DNA from: Archilochus colubris | Taxonomy: Eukaryota; Chordata; Aves; Apodiformes; Trochilidae | DNA: 64,000 nt | Direction of reading: 5' to 3' | Assembly (NCBI GenBank): GCA_023079485.1 | Contig: CM041083.1 | Span: forward strand, 61,013,810 to 61,077,809 | Shown: positions 27,501 through 37,479 of the stretch, one piece after another | Numbering within the stretch: the first letter of the stretch is position 1 | How the letters are laid out: the number at the start of each line of letters is the position of its first letter | Position numbers and translations under genes: made by a program | The notes under the pieces: generated by a model | What the model saw: the letters and a program-made list of their open reading frames with translations, nothing else | Databases searched by the model: none | Told to the model about the DNA's origin: nothing

Positions 27501-30500
27501 TTTTTTTTTTTTTTAATCTTGAGAGGAAACAGGTCCTAACATGACTCAATTACTTACTTTGTGTGTGGGTTTTTGTTGTTTTGTTTTTTTTTTAAATAAA
27601 TAGAATTGAAATTCCACATTGCATCCAAGACCTCGTGCTGGTTTATGTTGTTCTAAATAATACCAGAGACTGAAGCAATATCAGCCTTTTGAGAAGTACA
27701 TGTTGATTCCAGACCTCCTTAATCTTTGGCTACTGCAGCTCATTAAAGAACACATTACTTTAGGAGCTGGGCTACAACACTGCCTTCATATCCTCCTAAG
27801 CCTAGAAACACTTATGTTGCAACAGCTGCCAAATGCCTGTGCATAAATGCTTACTGAAATCCTGTAATGTTCATGTTATTTTCCTAGGAAGTCCAGTGTC
27901 ATCAATCTTTTCTTACTTGGCCCACTTGGAATATCAAGGTTGCTGTAGATTAGGTCAAAGTGGAATGATAATGGATTTACCAAACAGTTTTTGCCAATAA
28001 AGCAGAGCTAAGGATAGAACAGTTACTGCAGAACTGGTACATATAGCTTTTATCTTCCAGCAGCTGAATTACTGCTGGTGGATTTTACTGAAGTCTACCA
28101 GCAAGGATTGCAAGGAAATTTAAATACTTACAGGTGTAGGGCAGTGATGAGTGTGCTAAAAGCAAGTATCATGTAGATGCCCATTTACAAGAGAAATGAA
28201 AAGTTAATTTAAGAGCTTTTTTTCACCATTCAGTGCCTACCTGCATCTTGAGCTATGCAAAATCCTTTGAGAGTCAGGCCATAACCCAAATACATGGCAG
28301 TGGAGTGTAGTCCATGGTTTGGCCAGTGCTATGGCATGGATCTCTAGTAGGCTACTAAATAAGATATTAAAACCATAAACTATAGTTTTAACTATAAAAA
28401 GAGGCCATTGTTGCTGAAGTTGCTGATGCAGCCTGTTTTAGACTGGGCTATGTGTAAAGGTTTCTCAATCCTCTCAGCACACCTCTGTGTGACAAAGGGT
28501 GCAGCTGGAGCAGAAATGCAAAAATCGTGGCTCAAATCATAACAAAGAGGAAAAAGGAAAGGTTCAAGTGAGTTTGCAGGTATTTTAGATTTAATTAGAA
28601 ATTTCCAGGCTTTTTTATAGTATGAAGGCAATCTGCATAAGCCAAGGATTTTACCTGATTTCCATATGAATGTATATCAGGTTTAAATGTACTTAGCTAT
28701 GAAACATGCTGGTGCTTGTATATCCCAGCCAGAAGTAGAGGGATTTTTCACCAGGACAAAATACAAGGCTGATTGCCTTGGCCTCTGTGACAGAAGCAAT
28801 TTGGGGCTTGGTTTAGAAACAGCTAATATTAGCAGAACCAGACAGGTTGTGATAGGTGTTTAGATACTCAGCACAGACTTCCCCCTTTACTTACAGTGAA
28901 TCCTGAATATTCAAGTCAAGCCTGGGCTCAAAAGCCAGTCTGGGTTCCATAGGTGTTGGATACCCACAATCTGACTGGAAAGCCACTAAAGCATCTACTG
29001 ATAAGTGGCCTCTGTCACAGTCATTCTGTGTGATGATAGAACTTATCCCTAGTCTTTGGAAGTTTCTGGCACCAGAAAAATCTGGCCAGCTGGAGCTGTT
29101 TGAGGAAGCCCAGATAGAGTCAAGGATGGCAGTCAAATATTGGTCTAAGTACCCTGTAGATATTCCTACTATAACCAAGACTGATTCTCAGAAGAGAAGC
29201 AAACTACATTCATTATGCAAAGATCACATGCAACAATTTCCCATCTAATTGTGATCAGGCTTTGCCTCAATCACATCTTCCAGCAGCCCCTGAAAACTGG
29301 AATTTTCAGTTTGCCTCATTCCTGTTAGTTTTTATGACTGTTTTTTGTTGTTGTTGTTGCTTGGTTTTTTTCCTTCACTCAATGCTCTTGTCTGATCTTA
29401 CTGTCCTATCAACCTCAGTTTTAAAGAGACCTGTTCTGTGAGTAAGAAGAAGAAGACCAAACGGGAAGAATTGTCAGAGAGAAGAATTCAAGAAGAATAT
29501 AAGAAACTTGGAAATGTTAGGTAAAATGGCCCTGCCTTCCTCAAGAATTTTCCTCTTTAGGCTGTATCATCCCCTCCACATTTTCTTTGTTCATGTAGAT
29601 TATTTTTTAACTCTTTCTTTTCCTTTCCAGGATAGGAGTAGAACTAAATGCAAAAAAAAAAAATGAACAAAAATCAAAGACTTTATTACAGGAATGCACT
29701 CATTTACTAATTTATTTATTTCTAAATTAAAAAGAAGTGAAAGATTCAGTTTCATACTAGAGTCCAACTGAATCTAGGTTTTTCTCTACCTTTGAAGTAC
29801 ACCATGAAAGGACCTCCTCTTCCCAATTTAGGCACAAATTTATTTTGGTGGGCAGTTCACTGTTAGCAAAGGCTTTGCAGAAACTCCCTCACTGTGAGGT
29901 AGCCAGAACTCCCAGTTGCTTATAACCTTTATTTACAGTGGGAAAAAATCTCTCTCAGAAAGATTATTTTGCAAATCTTTCAAAAGGGATGATATGTCAT
30001 AAAATCCATTCATCCAAAACATTTTTGGGTTGCCCAGCTGAAATTTTGACAGACCAACTTGCTGAACATGATCAATTCTGAATCCAGACTTTGTTCAGAC
30101 TGTGCCTAGAAGTGAAGCCATACTTAATTTAAATCTATCCTAAATTAAAACTCTGTATACTCAAGTAATTTTTAATCTTCTCTTTATTCCTCATGATTAA
30201 AATATTTGTGCTAATCTACAATGTCATTTGCTCTTATACTTGCTACACTTTAAAAAAATGCAATAGAAAGTGGTCAGAGTGGAATGGTAACACAATATAC
30301 CTTGTTACCAAACTTAATCCCATAATAATGAAAACCCAAAACAAGCATTTATAAATATTCTCCTTAAGGTCTTGCTCACAAACAAGTGACTTGAAGATAC
30401 AGACTCATATTTTTAGCCTATTTTTTCACCTGGTTTAAATGGCTCTCAGCTGGAAGCCAAATTCAAAATTGTTTAATCCAAGCTAATCTTCCTTTCTATT

Positions 30501-33500
30501 TTCCATATAGTTTTTCACCCTTTTTGCTGGAACCAGTTTCTGCTTTCCTACTTCTTGGTTTGAATTACTAGCTTGTTTTTTAATTGCTATTTTTCTATTA
30601 TTATTATCTCTAGCTATCCTGAGATGGTGACTGGGTTTTTCTTCATTCTGATGACCTTGCTTTGGTTTACTCGTGAGCCTGGCTTTGTACCAGGATGGTC
30701 ATCTTTTTTTGAGAAGTAAGTGAAATTCCCTAAAAAGCTGCAGAGGAATATGAGACCTTGTATCATCTGACTTTCTGCAATAATCTTTGGCCATAAACCA
30801 TTATCAACCACTTTTAACCAGGTGGTGAAAACCAAAGTCTTTATGTAAAAAAAAAATGGTTTTTTCACTTTTAAAACTGTAAAACTGTATTTTTTTTTCC
30901 TTCAGTAAGCAAGATGAATTAACCAGAGAAAGTAAAATAAATGAGAAAAAAAGGAGGGTCACATTAACTTAAGATATTTTAGAGCATTCATACAGCCCCC
31001 ATCGCTGCTGTAGATTAAAACTTTAATTAAAAATAAAACTTTTTTTCAATTTAACTTTAAAATATTTTTATTTTAAAAAGGGTATCTTTGCAAAGATAAC
31101 TTTATTAAGAAAAAGTCCGTTTCAATTAAATATTACAAAGAATGCTGGCTGAAGCAAATAATTTTTCTTTTATTTTAAATATAATTAAAATAAATTGTAT
31201 TCAAAGTAACTATAGCATGCTGTACATATCAAGGAATAAGTTACTTGAAATTACTCTCTGACACATAAAACTATTTATTTTTTTCATCTTAATTTTGAAA
31301 GAAAAACAATTTTTAATACTGGGATTTCCTGAGGATCTCTGGAGTTCAGCACTCCTTGCAATACTTTTTCAGACTGAGTTTTAAACATTTAATTTAAAAT
31401 CAATCTATAGTCCATTTCTGAACGATCACTTGGGATTGGTTTTCCCCAAAATGTGTTTACTGTTCCTTGCTTCAAGTAAACATACAGTTTTTCTGTATCT
31501 CTGAGTTAATAGATTTGTAAACCAAAAGGGATTTCTTTTTTTTCACTGGAGTGTTAATATTGTTGAGCACTGATTGAAGTTGGCGACTGAAGATATTTAA
31601 TAAATGGGGAAAAAAATCCGATCTCTATCCTTGATATGCAGACATATTTTTCTAGTAGATTGTTAGTAAGATTTCAGATGTGGGGATGGAACTTCACCTA
31701 CAACAATTTTCTTGGAGCCATGGGACTTTTTAGGAAATGTGGTTTTTTGTGTGTCATTTACTGATAATGCCACCATTCCTTTCCTAGGAAAGGTTACCGG
31801 ACTGATGCCACTGTCTCTGTATTCCTTGGTTTTCTTCTTTTCCTCATTCCAGCAAAAAAGCCATGTTTTGGAAAAAGGGAAAAAGGTAAGGATGTATCAA
31901 TTAAGAGATCTGGCATATTTTCCAGTGTCTTTAATGATACTTTTCAGCTCTTGGTAAAACTTTTCAACACCAGACTTTTATTGTGGAATGTCAGGGTTCA
32001 GTTTCCCCTCTGATACCAACCCTTCTTACATCAAACCCATGTGGTGTTTGTTTCTGCATCTTCTATTCTCTCATCCAGCAGATTACAAACAGATCTTGTA
32101 TGTGAGGCCACCATCTCTTCTGTGAATTGAAACTGAGATCAGGAAAGTTTGAGATAGAGCTCCAAATAGAGAACTATTATGCAGACACCTGCAGATTTGG
32201 CTGAAGATAAGCCCTAGTAAATTGTTTGGTCATCACCTATACAGCAGAAAACTTTAGTCAAGTAAACACAGAAGAAGGCATTTAATGTCACAGCTCCAGT
32301 TTTCAGCAGTGTTCCTCTCAGAGTCTTCTTGCCTATGGCCATACCACCCTGAGAAACTTGATCTCATCTGAATTCAGAAGCTAAGCAGGGTCAAGCCCCA
32401 GTCAGTACTTGAACAAGAGGCTGCTTGGGAATACCCAGTGTTGTGGGCTTAGGCTTTTAGCAAGCTAGTCTAGTGGGAGATGTCCCTGTCCAGGGAAGGG
32501 GAGTTTGGAACGAGATGATATGTAAGGTCCTTCAAACCAAACCACTCTGATTTTATGTTAATAATTATTATTATTTTCACATTCCTACTTGGGTAGCACT
32601 CTGGGCTACTGATAAGGTTGCTGTGACAGTCTTTCTGCAGCCAGGTATGAAAATAGAGTCTGTATAGGGTCTTAAGTAGAGATTACAAGTGTACAGGGAT
32701 ATATTTATTTTTTAAACAGACATATATTCAACATTTGGGAAAAATTACAGTCTCCAGCACCTATAAAGATAATGTCCTCTCTTAAAACCCAGGGGTATAA
32801 TGCACTTCTTCAAGCTTCATTACCTACTGGAAAGAGAAAATGTCCTTCTTTGTAGTCTACAGATGATTTGCATGTCCACATGCACGGTCCCTCAAAAAAC
32901 TAAGGAGTGAACAAAGGGGACTGTAACTATTCACATCAGCAGAGAAGTCAAGGGAAAGTCAGGGCATTTGGCACTGATATATTACATTGATATACTTCAC
33001 ATCTCTCACAGATAGTTCTCAACATAACACCCATGGATATTACTTTGTTCCTACTAGTGTGAAAAATGTGAAGATCTTTACAAAAGACCAGTGTGATACT
33101 GGTCACACATTTGCTTTATTTTGATGTAGGAGATGGTGAAAAGTCAACAGACACCAGCACACTGGATCCCATCATTACCTGGAAGGACTTCCAGAAAACC
33201 ATGCCCTGGGAGATTGTAGTGCTGGTTGGAGGGGGTTATGCCTTAGCAGCTGGATGCAAGGTACTGATTTAGATTTTATCCTCCTTCCTGAAAGAATGAT
33301 AAACCTGTACTTTTTCCCCTTTGTATGCTCCCCAGGATGGATTTACAATGTGGATACTTGTAAGTTTATACATAATATAGTCCTGCACTCAATGGGTAGC
33401 TATCTAGCTAACAAAAAGACGGTCAGGGCTCAAGTCAATTGTGTAAGCATCTGCCATTTCAGATGTGTTAGATTATTTAGATATTCCTTTAAGGCTCACA

Positions 33501-33956
33501 GAAACAACACAAAAGCTGAAGGTAACCTCACATTTCTCAAATAATAGCAAACCAGAGAGAGAGGGAACATCTCAGCTGCCACTGCATACTCCACTTTTGG
33601 TAACTGTGTCAAGTTTTTAGTGCTGACTGGAGAAACCATACTCTAGGATCTACTGACTATATCTCCCTACACTCAGTATAATTCATGAATACACATCTAG
33701 CTCTCCAGCAGACTCCTATATATAGCCAACTAAATTAGTGTATTTCAATCTCTAGATGAATTCTACCCAGGCTGTGCAATCCTTCGTCACCAATTTGTAA
33801 TACTCCAGTTCACATATTGAAGAAAGAGGAGTCAGCCTTTGTTGCTTTTTAATGTAATTAACTGCCAAATGTATCTTTTTGTTACTATTGGCATCTAGGT
33901 ATTAGGCACCGCAGTGAAATTGGCTCTATTGAAATAGGAAATGCAGAAAGCATTAA

Positions 33957-33991
<35 letters not shown>

Positions 33992-36900
33992 GTGGGACTC
34001 TCTGATGCAAACTTCCTCAAAGAGAAGAGTCTGTTTTACAAGCACACTAAGCAGTCAGTCATTTTTAGTCATTCTCGTGCTTCTGTTTTTTCCCCAGACC
34101 TCTGGGCTCTCAACATGGATTGGACACCAAATGCTCTCCCTGAGCAGCCTTCCCTACTGGGCTGTAACTCTGCTGGCCTGCATTTTGGTGTCCCTGGTAA
34201 CAGAGTTTGTTAGTAATCCAGCAACCATAACCATCTTTCTGCCTATTTTATGCAGCATGGTGAGTAAAAACAAAGACATTTTTCGTCGTTTCTTTCATGA
34301 CAAGCTCGTGGGAAAGTTTCATGCCATTGGCACTGACTGCATGACACCCAGCCTCAGTCCCCAGGCTACTGTTACACAAGTTTGGTTTTAGAAAAAACAA
34401 TAAACTGGAGCAGGAAAAAGCATATTTTAGCACCAAGAAGCTTATTCAATGCTTCTCAGAAAAAGTGAAAATATAGATACTGCATGGAGGAATTCAAGGT
34501 CTAAGTACAAGAAAAGGTGATGATGCAATCAATAAAAGAGATGAAGTCCACATAAAGCTTGAGACACACTTATCAATGTTGTTTAAACTGTGCTGTTCAT
34601 TAGTTATTAGTCACCAACTCACTACTTGCAGGAAAAACCTGTGGGTGATCTGGTGAGTGTACTATCATCCAACATGGAAAGAAAAGATGTTTGTAAAGGA
34701 CAGAAAGAAAAAAGAATCAGGAGACTGGTGGCAAAATCAGAGGAAAGAGAAACAAATTTCATTCTATATTAGAATAACAGTTACAGAAAACTCTTCTTTT
34801 CTTTTATGCAATGTGAAGTAAACTGCAGGTCATGTTTCCCTATTATAAATATTTTATGGGATTGTTCCAAAGTACATTATGTGAAGACCTCTGAAGTAAT
34901 CTGGAGACATGGTCAGATGATAATAAGTAATTATGTTTGTACAGCTTATGAGTTTAAATTTATCTCTGTTCCACACAGAGAAAGACTCTCCTAAAGAAAA
35001 ATTAAGAGCAGAAATCTACTTTTAGTGCCCTGAAGTGCCATCTTAAGGCAGTTTCTCTTTTTTGACTGTAAAAGTAATCTAGAGATGCTTTCATCTCCAA
35101 AACGAAGTAAGCTTTGTGAATATTCTTCCCTTTGACTTAAAACTAAGCCATAGCCTAGTGAAAATACAAAATTTCACCACCACTGAAGGCCGCAGTGAAA
35201 GAACAATTCTTTAGACCCATATAAAGAATATTCCATCATTACTGCCTTCCTGCCTGCTGTGGCTTAGCTTCGGCCAGCAACTAAGCACAGTACAGATACT
35301 CAATGAATTCCTCCTCATCCTGGGAGAGAATTTGAAAATTAAACATGAGAAAGCTTGTGGATTGACATAAAAGCAGTTTAATAGGTGAAGCAAAAGCTCT
35401 GTACATAAGCAAAGCATAACAAGGAATTCAGTCACTGCTTCCCATCATCAGCCAGGTGTTCAGCCATCCTCAGGATAGTTGGGCCCCATTACATGTAATG
35501 GCTACTTGGGAATACAGCTGCCACCACCCCGAGTGTCCCCTCTTTCCTTCTTTCCCCAGGTTTATATGCTGAGCATTTATATGGTATGGAATACCCTTTT
35601 GGTTAGTTGTGGTCAGCTGTCCTGGCTGTGTTCCTTCCCAGCTTCTTGTGCAGCCCCAGTCACTGGCAGGGCAGTACCAGAAACTGAAGAGTCCTTGACT
35701 TGGTGTAAGCACTGCTCAGCAACAGGCAAAAAATCAATCTGTCATCCACATTATTCTCATCCTAAATTCAAACAACTGAAAAGAAAATTAACTCTGTCAC
35801 AGCCAAAACCAGGACACCCCCATGTGAGCTTGGACCATGAAAATCTAGTTTTCTTAACCACTGCACAGGAGGATTTTACATAATGGTCTCAGCATCTTCA
35901 TGCCAACATGTTGTGACTTCTCCTGTATGAAGAACAAAGTGGCAGTCAGTGCCAGGAGACACAACACAGAATGACACAGAGAACATCTGGGAGGAGAGAG
36001 CAAAGTCAGCCTTACAGTAGCAAGCTTCACCCTCCTCCAGTGGGAAGTGTCTGAAAAGAAATTCCTGGAGCATGATCACCTTCAAATCATAGAACTACCC
36101 TACCCTACAAAGCAAACAAAAAAGACTTCCACACAGTTTTAGAAAGTGGGGAGATTAAATTCAGACATCTTGTTTTCTTCATGTAAAGCAGAGAGGATCT
36201 TTTCATCCTAATTATGAGCAGTGGCTTTTATCAGTTAAGTGAAAAACCTCTCTCCCTCTCTCCTCCCAGTCAGAAACCCTGCTTATCAACCCTTTATACA
36301 CCCTGATTCCTGTCACCATGTGTATCTCATTTGCTGTGATGCTGCCAGTGGGGAATCCTCCAAATGCCATTGTCTTCAGTTATGGGCACTGCCAGATTAA
36401 AGATATGGTGAGTCTTGAGACTGGCTACATCCTCTGATAGAATCATGGAATAATTTGGGTTGGAAGGGACCTGTAGGACACCCCCAACTAGACCAGGTTG
36501 CTCAGAGCCACGTCAAGCCTTGCCTTGAGTATCTCCAGGGATGAGGCCTCAATGACCTCCTTGGGCATCCTGTTCCATTTTTCCACCACCCTCATGATAA
36601 AGAATTTTTTCCTATCATCCAATCTACATCTACTTTTCTCTAATTTAAAGCTATTGCCCCTAGTTCTATAACCACAATAGCCTTGCTGTGGGGCCCCTTC
36701 AGGTACTGGAAGTTTGCTATCAGGTCTCCCCAGAGCCTTCTTTTCTCCAGGCTGAACAACCCCAGCTCCCTCAGCTCATGCAACTTCAACACCTTGTCCC
36801 CACATTCAGCAGTCAATAGTAATAATTATGATGTTGGTACTCATGCAAAGTTACACTGATCTGCACTGCTGCTATGTGAACCAGCTGTCAGGTTAAGAAC

Positions 36901-37479
36901 ATGCACACATCTGCAATGGTCTAAAGAGATGTCAGAGGAGTACAAAATCTTTTGCATTGGCCCATTAAGACAAGCACAGGAGAGAATAAGATCTATCACA
37001 CAGCTCCACAGAAAGTCACATAGTTATCACCCTGCAACATGTGGTGTAACTCCCCTTTCTGATTATCTGGTTGAGAAGCTCAAGTGACAAACTGAGCAGT
37101 TCTCCAATGAGCTGCATCAACCTCTGACTATCAATCACTCCTCAATACTACCACAACATACACTCATACATAATACTCAATGTGCTTGTTTGGCACTAGA
37201 AATCAGTATACATAACTTCTCACACTATATATGTCAGCATGGATGGCTACATACGTACACCCTACTGCCTTTCTTTTTCCATGTTAACTGTTTTTGATTG
37301 AGTTTTCACTGATTATGCTCTGAAATATTTTGCTTTTGTAGGTAAAAGCTGGCTTGGGTGTAAACCTGATTGGCCTGGCTGTTGTCATGGTGGCAATCAA
37401 CACGTGGGGAATCAGACTGTTCCAGCTGAATACCTTTCCAGAATGGGCATCAGTCAGCAACATCACCAGTCGAACATAA
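10358..37479 (+). CDS. SLC13A4: SLC13A4, sodium/sulfate cotransporter (16 coding exons)
   Basis: SLC13A4 is a plasma-membrane Na+-coupled sulfate transporter of the SLC13/DASS family. Joined exons: 10358-10456, 15748-15876, 18682-18818, 20123-20304, 21068-21122, 22786-22825, 23449-23526, 25004-25194, 26472-26591, 29419-29520, 30614-30715, 31788-31885, 33130-33260, 34098-34259, 36270-36407, 37342-37479. They total 1902 nt, or 633 codons plus stop, close to the ~626-residue human protein. Every junction is GT-AG and every phase agrees. The ATG at 10358 is chosen because it has A at -3 and G at +4 and gives the family's 33-residue first exon; a second ATG lies three codons on. Seen: hydrophobic [10 protein letters not shown]-terminal segment, first ion/anion motif SNTSTT (residues 139-144), second motif SNPAT (527-531), [12 protein letters not shown] resembling the family signature, and a C-terminal N-I-T glycosylation site at residue 628. 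A variable hydrophilic loop spans residues ~184-265. No disabling change was seen. Confidence 0.95.
10457..15747 (+). other. SLC13A4 intron 1
   Basis: A 5.3-kb AT-rich intron without a recognised transposon. A short direct repeat (AGCTTTAAAGTAA twice) lies near 14097-14125. No other exon, RNA gene or conserved motif was recognised. Confidence 0.6.
15748..15876 (+). CDS. SLC13A4: SLC13A4 coding exon 2
   Basis: Residues 34-76, [15 protein letters not shown]... with the [19 protein letters not shown] membrane segment; donor GAG/gtcaga. The acceptor is a CAGCAG tandem (NAGNAG). The second AG is chosen because it preserves the mammalian length; use of the first would add one glutamine. Confidence 0.93.
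16561..16700. repeat. (ATAGAT)n hexanucleotide microsatellite
   Basis: About 14 perfect ATAGAT units (16561-16644) followed by degenerate TAGATATA units to about 16700, in SLC13A4 intron 2. The tyrosine/isoleucine/leucine-rich open frames on the minus strand are products of this repeat, not genes. Confidence 0.96.
18682..18818 (+). CDS. SLC13A4: SLC13A4 coding exon 3
   Basis: Residues 77-122. It begins [15 protein letters not shown] and includes [15 protein letters not shown] and AGAKPG. Acceptor AATGTAG, donor AT/gtgagt, so the exon ends in phase 2. Confidence 0.94.
19308..20046 (-). mobile_element. CR1 LINE 3' fragment in SLC13A4 intron 3
   Basis: On the + strand it starts with AGAATCATAGAATCATAGAAT, the reverse complement of the CR1 3' terminal ATTCTATGATTCT motif, followed by the typical TTGGAAGGGACCT tail. 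Reading the minus strand, the 3' UTR lies at the low coordinates. A frame at about 19708-20010 still encodes the C-terminal part of the CR1 reverse transcriptase region ([16 protein letters not shown] and related blocks). It is 5' truncated, as most CR1 copies are, and ends 76 bp before exon 4. Confidence 0.93.
20123..20304 (+). CDS. SLC13A4: SLC13A4 coding exon 4
   Basis: Residues 122-183. It carries [15 protein letters not shown] and the first [11 protein letters not shown] motif of the SLC13 family, where Na+ and the anion are bound, then enters the acidic intracellular loop ([11 protein letters not shown]). Acceptor GTGCTCCAG, donor gtattt. Confidence 0.95.
20715..20737. repeat. A23 homopolymer
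   Basis: An uninterrupted run of 23 A in SLC13A4 intron 4. No transposon body was recognised on either side. Confidence 0.95.
21068..21122 (+). CDS. SLC13A4: SLC13A4 coding exon 5
   Basis: Residues 183-201. It encodes a loop segment ending [11 protein letters not shown], which matches the human loop. Acceptor CATTGCAG, donor GA/gtaaga. Confidence 0.88.
22786..22825 (+). CDS. SLC13A4: SLC13A4 coding exon 6
   Basis: A 40-bp micro-exon for residues 201-214 ([14 protein letters not shown]) of the variable loop. Acceptor TTGTTTTTAG, donor gtattg. It is required to keep phase between exons 5 and 7, and the LMH core matches the human loop. Confidence 0.82.
23449..23526 (+). CDS. SLC13A4: SLC13A4 coding exon 7
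   Basis: Residues 215-240. A polar loop exon of exactly 26 codons (NGVH...NPIGT...NGQH), acceptor CCCTACAG, donor gtaagg. It is poorly conserved in sequence but has the same length and general pattern as its mammalian counterpart. Confidence 0.85.
24388..24562. repeat. Paired poly(T) runs (T20 and T44)
   Basis: Runs of T at 24388-24407 (20) and 24519-24562 (44) in intron 7, about 440 bp before exon 8. They may be the poly(A) ends of minus-strand insertions, but the flanking sequence was not recognised. The 44-base run may be inexact in length. Confidence 0.9.
25004..25194 (+). CDS. SLC13A4: SLC13A4 coding exon 8
   Basis: Residues 241-304. The first half is loop; the second half is the highly conserved [16 protein letters not shown] and [17 protein letters not shown] segment. 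Acceptor CCCTTCACAG, donor AA/gtaagt. Confidence 0.95.
26472..26591 (+). CDS. SLC13A4: SLC13A4 coding exon 9
   Basis: Residues 304-344. It includes [20 protein letters not shown] and WMHWLFLGC, a membrane helix pair. Acceptor CTTTGTAG, donor AA/gtgagt. Confidence 0.95.
29419..29520 (+). CDS. SLC13A4: SLC13A4 coding exon 10
   Basis: Residues 344-378. A strongly basic and acidic intracellular segment ([23 protein letters not shown]). Acceptor CAACCTCAG, donor AG/gtaaaa, phase 2. Confidence 0.94.
30614..30715 (+). CDS. SLC13A4: SLC13A4 coding exon 11
   Basis: Residues 378-412. [19 protein letters not shown] membrane helix followed by REPGFVPGW. Acceptor TATCTCTAG, donor AA/gtaagt. Confidence 0.95.
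31788..31885 (+). CDS. SLC13A4: SLC13A4 coding exon 12
   Basis: Residues 412-445. [21 protein letters not shown] then KKPCFGK. Acceptor TTTCCTAG, donor gtaagg, phase 1. Confidence 0.94.
32331..32556 (+). mobile_element. 5S rRNA-headed, CR1-tailed SINE-like retroposon
   Basis: Bases 32331-32451 align end to end with vertebrate 5S rRNA, from GCCTAYGGCCATACCACCCT to the GGGAATACC...GGGCTT end, with about two single-base gaps. Differences are largely C-to-T or G-to-A. The internal A-box region AAGCTAAGCAGGGTC (32378-32392) is intact; the C-box region is more degraded. The following ~105 bp (CTAGTGGGAGATGTCCCTG, then TTGGAACGAGATGAT and a CAAACCACTCTGAT end) match the 3' tail of CR1 LINEs, which would allow CR1 machinery to mobilise it. 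It lies in SLC13A4 intron 12 in the sense direction. No clear target-site duplication was found, so it is old or the ends are slightly off. It is not a functional 5S gene. Confidence 0.88.
33130..33260 (+). CDS. SLC13A4: SLC13A4 coding exon 13
   Basis: Residues 445-488. A short polar start, then [20 protein letters not shown] and [10 protein letters not shown]. Acceptor TTGATGTAG; a second in-phase AG three bases later (GAG) is a weaker alternative. Donor gtactg. Confidence 0.93.
33959..33988. repeat. T30 homopolymer
   Basis: An uninterrupted run of about 30 T, 109 bp upstream of SLC13A4 exon 14. It lies farther out than a usual polypyrimidine tract. Its length is probably variable. Confidence 0.95.
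34098..34259 (+). CDS. SLC13A4: SLC13A4 coding exon 14
   Basis: Residues 489-542. [12 protein letters not shown], a long membrane segment and the second substrate/ion motif in [12 protein letters not shown]. The proline after SN is the usual form in the sulfate branch of the family. Acceptor TTTTTTCCCCAG, donor gtgagt. Confidence 0.95.
35255..35816 (-). mobile_element. Solo LTR of avian ERVL-type retrovirus, antisense in SLC13A4 intron 14
   Basis: Read on the minus strand it begins TGTCCTGGTTTTGGCTGTGA and has the familiar avian ERVL LTR landmarks. These are GAGTTAATTTTCTT near the start, CAGGACAGCTGACC, a CATATAAAC TATA box (complement of 35561-35566), an ATTAAA polyadenylation signal (complement of 35377-35382) and an end near GTTGCTGGCCGAAGC...CCACAGCA. 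No internal gag-pol sequence adjoins either side, so it is a solo LTR or an isolated end. No convincing 5-bp target duplication was seen. The 134-codon open frame on the + strand here is chance. Confidence 0.88.
36270..36407 (+). CDS. SLC13A4: SLC13A4 coding exon 15
   Basis: Residues 543-588. [20 protein letters not shown] and [15 protein letters not shown], close to the SLC13 family signature. Acceptor CTCCTCCCAG, donor gtgagt. Confidence 0.95.
36437..36800 (-). mobile_element. CR1 LINE 3' fragment in SLC13A4 intron 15
   Basis: It starts on the + strand with ATAGAATCATGGAATAATTTGGG and GGTTGGAAGGGACC, the reverse complement of a CR1 3' end. It continues through the CTCCAGGCTGAACAACCCCAGCTC segment typical of CR1 3' ORF/UTR sequence. 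It is 5' truncated; the right boundary is approximate. Confidence 0.9.
37342..37479 (+). CDS. SLC13A4: SLC13A4 coding exon 16 and stop
   Basis: Residues 589-633 plus TAA at 37477. A last membrane helix ([10 protein letters not shown]) and a short extracellular tail with the potential N-glycosylation triplet N-I-T, as known for SLC13 relatives. Acceptor GCTTTTGTAG. Confidence 0.95.
   Translation, partial: VKAGLGVNLIGLAVVMVAINTWGIRLFQLNTFPEWASVSNITSRT

Noticed and set aside
32331..32451. Possible functional 5S rRNA gene
   Set aside because: Many substitutions, including in the C-box region, no T-run terminator at the 3' end, and direct fusion to a CR1 tail; it is a retroposon head.
35479..35883. 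134-codon plus-strand frame
   Set aside because: Lies antisense within the ERVL LTR; no protein motif.
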